From assembly GCA_039725955.1 (NCBI GenBank), contig CP091034.1, positions 3,846,501 to 3,910,500 on the forward strand: a DNA stretch of 64,000 bases, given 5' to 3'. Each line of letters starts with the position of its first letter. Within the stretch, counting starts at the first letter, position 1. The DNA comes from Sinorhizobium sp. B11. Its GTDB lineage: Bacteria; Pseudomonadota; Alphaproteobacteria; Rhizobiales; Rhizobiaceae. Below, one piece after another: positions 60,527-64,000 of the stretch. Made by a program: the position numbers and the translations under genes. The notes beneath the pieces were generated by a model. That model saw nothing but the letters and a program-made list of their open reading frames with translations. It was not told the DNA's origin and made no database searches.

Positions 60527-62434
60527 ATGACGAAGTCTTTCAGCTTCGGTCTTTTGACCGCGTCTATTCTGGCGCTGAGTACGAGCGCCGCATTTGCGGA
60601 TTACGAACTCAATATTCTTCATATCAACGATTTCCACTCGCGCATCGAATCGATCAACAAGTTCGATTCCACCTGCTCTGCCGAGGAAGAGGGCAAGAAT
60701 GAGTGTTTCGGTGGTGCCGCGCGCCTGAAGACCGCGATCGACCAGCGCCGCCAGGCTTTGACGGGCAAAAACACGCTGCTGCTCAACGCCGGCGACAATT
60801 TCCAGGGCTCGCTGTTTTACACGACCTACAAGGGCGCAGCCGAAGCCGAGATGCTGAACATGATGAAGTTCGATGCGATGACCGTCGGCAATCATGAATT
60901 CGACGACAGCGAAGATGGGCTCGCGACCTTCCTCGACAAGGTGCAGTTCCCCGTCGTCACCGCAAACGTCAAGGCAAGTGCTGCCTCCAAGATCGGCGAC
61001 CGTGTCAAGCCTTCGCTCGTTCTTGATATCGGCGGCCAGAAGATCGGCATCGTCGGCGCCGTCACCAACGACACGCCCGAGCTTTCCTCCCCCGGCCCGA
61101 ATGTGACCATTGCCGACGACGTCCAGAGCATTACGGCTGAAGTTCAGAAGCTGAAGAGCGAAGGCGTCAACAAGATCATTGCGCTTACCCATGTCGGCTA
61201 CCCGCGCGATCTCGCCATGATCGCCAAGATCCCTGATGTCGACGTGGTCGTCGGCGGTCATTCGCACAGCCTGCTGTCGAACACGGATCCGAAAGCCGAG
61301 GGCCCCTATCCGACGATGGTCGACAATCCCGGCGGCTACAAGGTGCCGGTGGTGCAGGCCGCCTCCTACAGCAAATATCTCGGCGATCTCGTCGTCAATT
61401 TCGATGATAACGGCGTCGTCAAGGAAGCCAAGGGCGACCCCATCCTGATCGATTCCTCCTTCACGCCCGACCCGGCCGTCGCGGCACGCATTGTCGAACT
61501 GGCAAAGCCGATCGAAGAGCTGCGCAAGAAGGTGATCGGATCCTCGGAAGGCCCGATCGAGGGCGACCGCAAGGTCTGCCGCGTCAAGGAATGCTCGATG
61601 GGCAACCTGGTCGCCGATGCCATACTTGACCGCAGCAGGAACCAGGGCGTGACCATTGCCATCCAGAACGGCGGCGGCCTGCGTGCCTCCATCGACGGCG
61701 GCGACGTCACCCAAGGCGAAGTCATCACTGTGCTGCCCTTCCAGAATACGCTCGCAACCTTCCAGCTGACCGGTGCCGATATCGTCAAGGCGCTCGAAAA
61801 CGGCGTCAGTCAGATTGACCAGGGCGCCGGCCGGTTCCCGCAGGTCGCCGGCCTGAAATTCACCTTCGACCAGTCGAAGCCGGTCGGCGGCCGCGTCAGC
61901 GACGTGCTGGTCAAGGACGGCGACAATTTCGTGCCGATCGACAATGCCAAGACCTATGGCGTCGCCACCAACAACTTCATGCGCGCCGGCGGCGATGGCT
62001 ATGTCGCCTTCAAGGACGGCCAGAATGCCTACGACTTCGGTCCGGATCTGGCCGATGTGACGGCCGAATATGTCGCCGCACACTCGCCCTATAAGCCCTA
62101 CACGGACGGCCGCATCACTGAAATTGCGCAGGCTGCTCCCTCCACGGAGGCTCCGGCAGCTTCGGCTCCCGCTGCTCCTGCACCCGCGGCTCCGGCGCCT
62201 GCTGCGCCGGCTCCATCTGCAGAACCCGCACCGGCCCCTGCCACTCCCGCTCCGGCAGCCTCCGCAACCGCGGCGCCCTCGACACACGTCATCGCTGCCG
62301 GCGATACGTTCTGGGATCTCGCCAAGACCTTCTACGGCGATGGAGCCGAATGGCGCAAATTGTCGGAAGCCAATGGCAGCCCGAACCCGCGCCATTTGCG
62401 GATCGGCGAGGAAATCCAGGTTCCCGCCAAGTAA
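60527..62434 (+). CDS. Bifunctional 5'-nucleotidase/metallophosphatase with C-terminal LysM domain
   Basis: A 635-residue periplasmic enzyme. Signal peptide FSFGLLTASILALSTSAAFA. The metallophosphatase domain has HINDFHSRI, AGDNFQGS, VGNHEFDD and VVVGGHSHS. The 5'-nucleotidase C-terminal domain includes QNGGGLRASIDGG and NNFMRAGGDGY. A roughly 45-residue Ala/Pro linker then leads to a single LysM domain (HVIAAGDTFWDLAKTFYG, IGEEIQVPAK) for peptidoglycan binding. It would hydrolyse nucleotides in the periplasm while tethered to the wall. The fused LysM is unusual. The ribosome-binding site caggagaac fixes the start. Confidence 0.92.
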   Translation: MTKSFSFGLLTASILALSTSAAFADYELNILHINDFHSRIESINKFDSTCSAEEEGKNECFGGAARLKTAIDQRRQALTGKNTLLLNAGDNFQGSLFYTTYKGAAEAEMLNMMKFDAMTVGNHEFDDSEDGLATFLDKVQFPVVTANVKASAASKIGDRVKPSLVLDIGGQKIGIVGAVTNDTPELSSPGPNVTIADDVQSITAEVQKLKSEGVNKIIALTHVGYPRDLAMIAKIPDVDVVVGGHSHSLLSNTDPKAEGPYPTMVDNPGGYKVPVVQAASYSKYLGDLVVNFDDNGVVKEAKGDPILIDSSFTPDPAVAARIVELAKPIEELRKKVIGSSEGPIEGDRKVCRVKECSMGNLVADAILDRSRNQGVTIAIQNGGGLRASIDGGDVTQGEVITVLPFQNTLATFQLTGADIVKALENGVSQIDQGAGRFPQVAGLKFTFDQSKPVGGRVSDVLVKDGDNFVPIDNAKTYGVATNNFMRAGGDGYVAFKDGQNAYDFGPDLADVTAEYVAAHSPYKPYTDGRITEIAQAAPSTEAPAASAPAAPAPAAPAPAAPAPSAEPAPAPATPAPAASATAAPSTHVIAAGDTFWDLAKTFYGDGAEWRKLSEANGSPNPRHLRIGEEIQVPAK

Positions 62435-62456
62435 GACGATTTGTCCCGATCATGAG

Positions 62457-62490
62457 AGCCGGTCCGGGGTTCCCCGGGCCGGCTTTTCTT
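62457..62490 (+). terminator. Intrinsic terminator after the 5'-nucleotidase gene
   Basis: AGCCGG, T, CCGGGG, loop TT, CCCCGG, G, CCGGCT then TTTCTT: a 13-bp stem including one wobble pair, 23 bases after the stop. Confidence 0.85.
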
Positions 62491-62560
62491 CTTATAGGGT
62501 GAACCGTGACCGGCCGGCTGCGTATGAGCCGGCGAGGCACGAAAGCGCGTTGGGGCCAGA

Positions 62561-63592
62561 ATGACAGATACTTCACTCCGCCCGGCGGATCATCCCGCCG
62601 TCAAATTCGGCAAGGTCGGCGTCCTGCTGGTCAATCTCGGCACGCCTGACGGCACCGATTACACGTCCATGCGCCGCTACCTGCGCGAATTCCTGACCGA
62701 CAAACGCGTCATCGAATGGTCGCCCTGGAAGTGGTATCCGATCCTGTTCGGCATCGTACTCAACACGCGCCCGCAGAAAGTTGGCAAGGCCTATGAGACG
62801 ATCTGGAACAAGGAGCTGAATGAAAGCTGGCTGCGCACCTATACCCGCAATCAGTCGGATTTCATGGCTGAACGCCTGAAGGACCTGCCAAACGTCAAGG
62901 TCGATTGGGCGATGCGCTACGGCACCCCTTCGATCCCCTCGCGCATCGAAGCGCTGAAAGATGAAGGCTGCGACCGCATCCTGCTCTTCCCGCTTTATCC
63001 GCAATATGCAGCCGCCACCACGGCAACCGTCAATGACAAGGCCTTCCAGAAGCTGCTCACCATGCGCTGGCAGCCGGCATTGCGCACGGTTCCTGACTAC
63101 CATGACGACGAGACCTATATCGAAGCCCTGGCAAAATCCGTCGAGCAGCATCTCGCTACCCTCGACTGGAAACCGGAGATGCTGCTCGCCTCCTTCCACG
63201 GCATCCCGCTCTCCTATTTCCAGCAGGGCGATCCCTACTACTGCCAGTGTCAGAAGACAGGGCGCCTGCTGCGCGAGCGTCTGGGGCTCACCAAGGAGAA
63301 CTTCATGGTCACCTTCCAGTCCCGTTTCGGGCCGGAAGAATGGCTGCAGCCCTATACCGACAAGACCGTCGAGAAGCTCGCGCAGGACGGTGTCAAACGC
63401 ATCGCCGTCATGAACCCCGGCTTCGTTTCCGACTGTCTGGAAACACTGGAAGAGATCGCGGAACAGGCCGCCCATTCTTTCAAGCACAATGGCGGCGAGC
63501 AGTTCGCACATATTCCCTGCCTGAACGACGGTGAAGACGGCATGCAGGTGCTGGAAAAAGTCGTGCGCCGCGAGCTGCTCGGCTGGGCTTGA
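62561..63592 (+). CDS. hemH: Ferrochelatase
   Basis: A 343-residue ferrochelatase. N-terminal VGVLLVNLGTPDGT, catalytic histidine in LLASFHGIPLSYF, GDPYYCQCQKTGRLL, and VTFQSRFGPEEWLQPYTD near the C-terminus. It inserts Fe(II) into protoporphyrin IX as the last step of heme synthesis, at the inner membrane. Start at 62561; full family length. Followed by a perfect hairpin at 63600. Confidence 0.96.
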   Translation: MTDTSLRPADHPAVKFGKVGVLLVNLGTPDGTDYTSMRRYLREFLTDKRVIEWSPWKWYPILFGIVLNTRPQKVGKAYETIWNKELNESWLRTYTRNQSDFMAERLKDLPNVKVDWAMRYGTPSIPSRIEALKDEGCDRILLFPLYPQYAAATTATVNDKAFQKLLTMRWQPALRTVPDYHDDETYIEALAKSVEQHLATLDWKPEMLLASFHGIPLSYFQQGDPYYCQCQKTGRLLRERLGLTKENFMVTFQSRFGPEEWLQPYTDKTVEKLAQDGVKRIAVMNPGFVSDCLETLEEIAEQAAHSFKHNGGEQFAHIPCLNDGEDGMQVLEKVVRRELLGWA

Positions 63593-63599
63593 TCCCTGC

Positions 63600-63620
63600 G
63601 GCGCCAGATTTTCTGGCGCC
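63600..63620 (+). terminator. Hairpin after hemH
   Basis: GGCGCCAGA (63600-63608), loop TTT, TCTGGCGCC (63612-63620): perfect 9-bp stem eight bases after the hemH stop, with no T-run. Candidate terminator or mRNA-stability hairpin. Confidence 0.55.
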
Positions 63621-63760
63621 TGCAATAGATAAAAGCGCTCTGCGCCCCAGATCTAGAGAATGGCCGGCAGGCGATTGCAATCGCGTCGCAGACACGACTG
63701 CATCCCGCACATTCACGGCCTGCCGCCTTATTGATCTGGACGCATTTGCTGACTTCGGGT

Positions 63761-64000
63761 TTGAGAAAATTGATTGTCTTCGCCAGCTTGCTCGTTATCG
63801 CAGGGGGCAGTTATTTCGTTTGGGAGCGTTGTCAGCGGATCTCTGCCAGCACCCCTCCGAAAGGCATCGTCGGGCAGGTCGCGTGTCAACTCCGCCTCCG
63901 CGATGTCAAAACCAGCAATCTGAGGCCGGACGATCAACCGTTTCTCACCAATTGCCTCATGGGCGGCTACATCACCAAGAGCGACCTTGACGACGTCGGC
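63761..64000 (+). CDS. N-terminal part of a small exported or membrane protein, cut by the window end
   Basis: Open frame to the window edge, about 80 residues visible from TTG 63761: LRKLIVFASLLVIAGGSYFV is a signal or membrane segment, followed by ERCQRI, STPPKGIVGQVACQL, and TNCLMGGYITKSDLDDV. The composition after the hydrophobic start and the lack of stops make a real gene likely. TTG 63731 or 63746 are other possible starts. Family not recognised. It follows hemH by about 170 bases. Confidence 0.5.
   Translation, partial: MRKLIVFASLLVIAGGSYFVWERCQRISASTPPKGIVGQVACQLRLRDVKTSNLRPDDQPFLTNCLMGGYITKSDLDDVG

Noticed and set aside
60509..62395. 628-residue minus-strand open frame opposite the 5'-nucleotidase
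   Set aside because: Composition is typical of antisense to GC-rich coding DNA (Arg/Gly/Asp-rich), no recognisable domain, no ribosome-binding site; the plus-strand protein is certain.
63589..63990. 133-residue frame following hemH
   Set aside because: Its composition is shadow-like; the competing frame from 63761 has a clean signal or membrane segment and is preferred.

Overview
The window looks like a chromosomal segment from a Rhizobiaceae member (Rhizobium/Agrobacterium/Sinorhizobium group). The evidence is high-GC coding, dense oppositely oriented operons, and an alphaproteobacterial gene set: an Omp10-type lipoprotein, DUF1036 next to pyruvate kinase, homospermidine synthase, a GapR/DUF2312 protein, cysteine-free 41-residue L36, and an ECF sigma factor paired with a YciI protein. 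I saw no rRNA, tRNA, CRISPR array, insertion sequence or prophage.

Layout. 1-6.3 kb: the tail of a Bug-type solute-binding protein, a YegP protein, a YciI/ECF-sigma pair, a MotA/ExbB-like plus OmpA-like envelope pair, an inositol monophosphatase, and a TetR regulator. 6.4-7.1 kb: an SDR gene preceded by the same dyad that precedes the TetR gene. 7.2-21.3 kb: one large chemosensory locus on the minus strand, in transcription order STAS, cheY, cheA, cheW, four chemoreceptors, cheW, cheR, cheB. A divergent soluble coiled-coil gene at its head has CheZ-like motifs. The receptors form a size ladder with 0, 1, 2 and 3 copies of a 39-residue HAMP-like module, and all share one C-terminal tail. 23.3-30.8 kb: housekeeping and small genes (Sel1 repeat protein, ThiE-like, TauE, ArsR, two YdcH proteins, purE-purK, rpmJ, TPR protein, alpha/beta hydrolase). 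30.7-45.4 kb: an accessory region of small regulator/enzyme pairs, mostly divergent and several with visible operator-like dyads or tandem repeats (HxlR, XRE, membrane AraC, GlxA-type AraC, LysR). The enzymes include four SDR or hydrolase-type proteins, gamma-glutamyltransferase, threonine dehydratase, PhyH dioxygenase and a tautomerase-cupin-DUF4865 operon. 45.4-63.6 kb: conserved core (DUF1036-pyk, N-formylglutamate amidohydrolase, DUF1244, GapR, a DUF882 envelope peptidase, a sigma-54 response regulator, pepF-pabB-pabC-yciI-DUF3445, homospermidine synthase, omp10, a LysM-fused 5'-nucleotidase, hemH). The window ends inside a small exported or membrane protein gene.

Best candidates for something undescribed. 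(1) A seven-TM membrane AraC regulator (36708-37769) with directly abutting 22-bp operator-like pairs in its own divergent promoter and again in front of a secreted alpha/beta-hydrolase-fold protein that has lost its catalytic Ser and His. (2) The receptor ladder with a common tail, together with a possible CheZ-type phosphatase in a chemosensory locus that has no cheZ or cheD. (3) Tandem 16-bp repeats overlapping the start of a GlxA-type regulator. All functional links are inferred from sequence reading; no database search was run.
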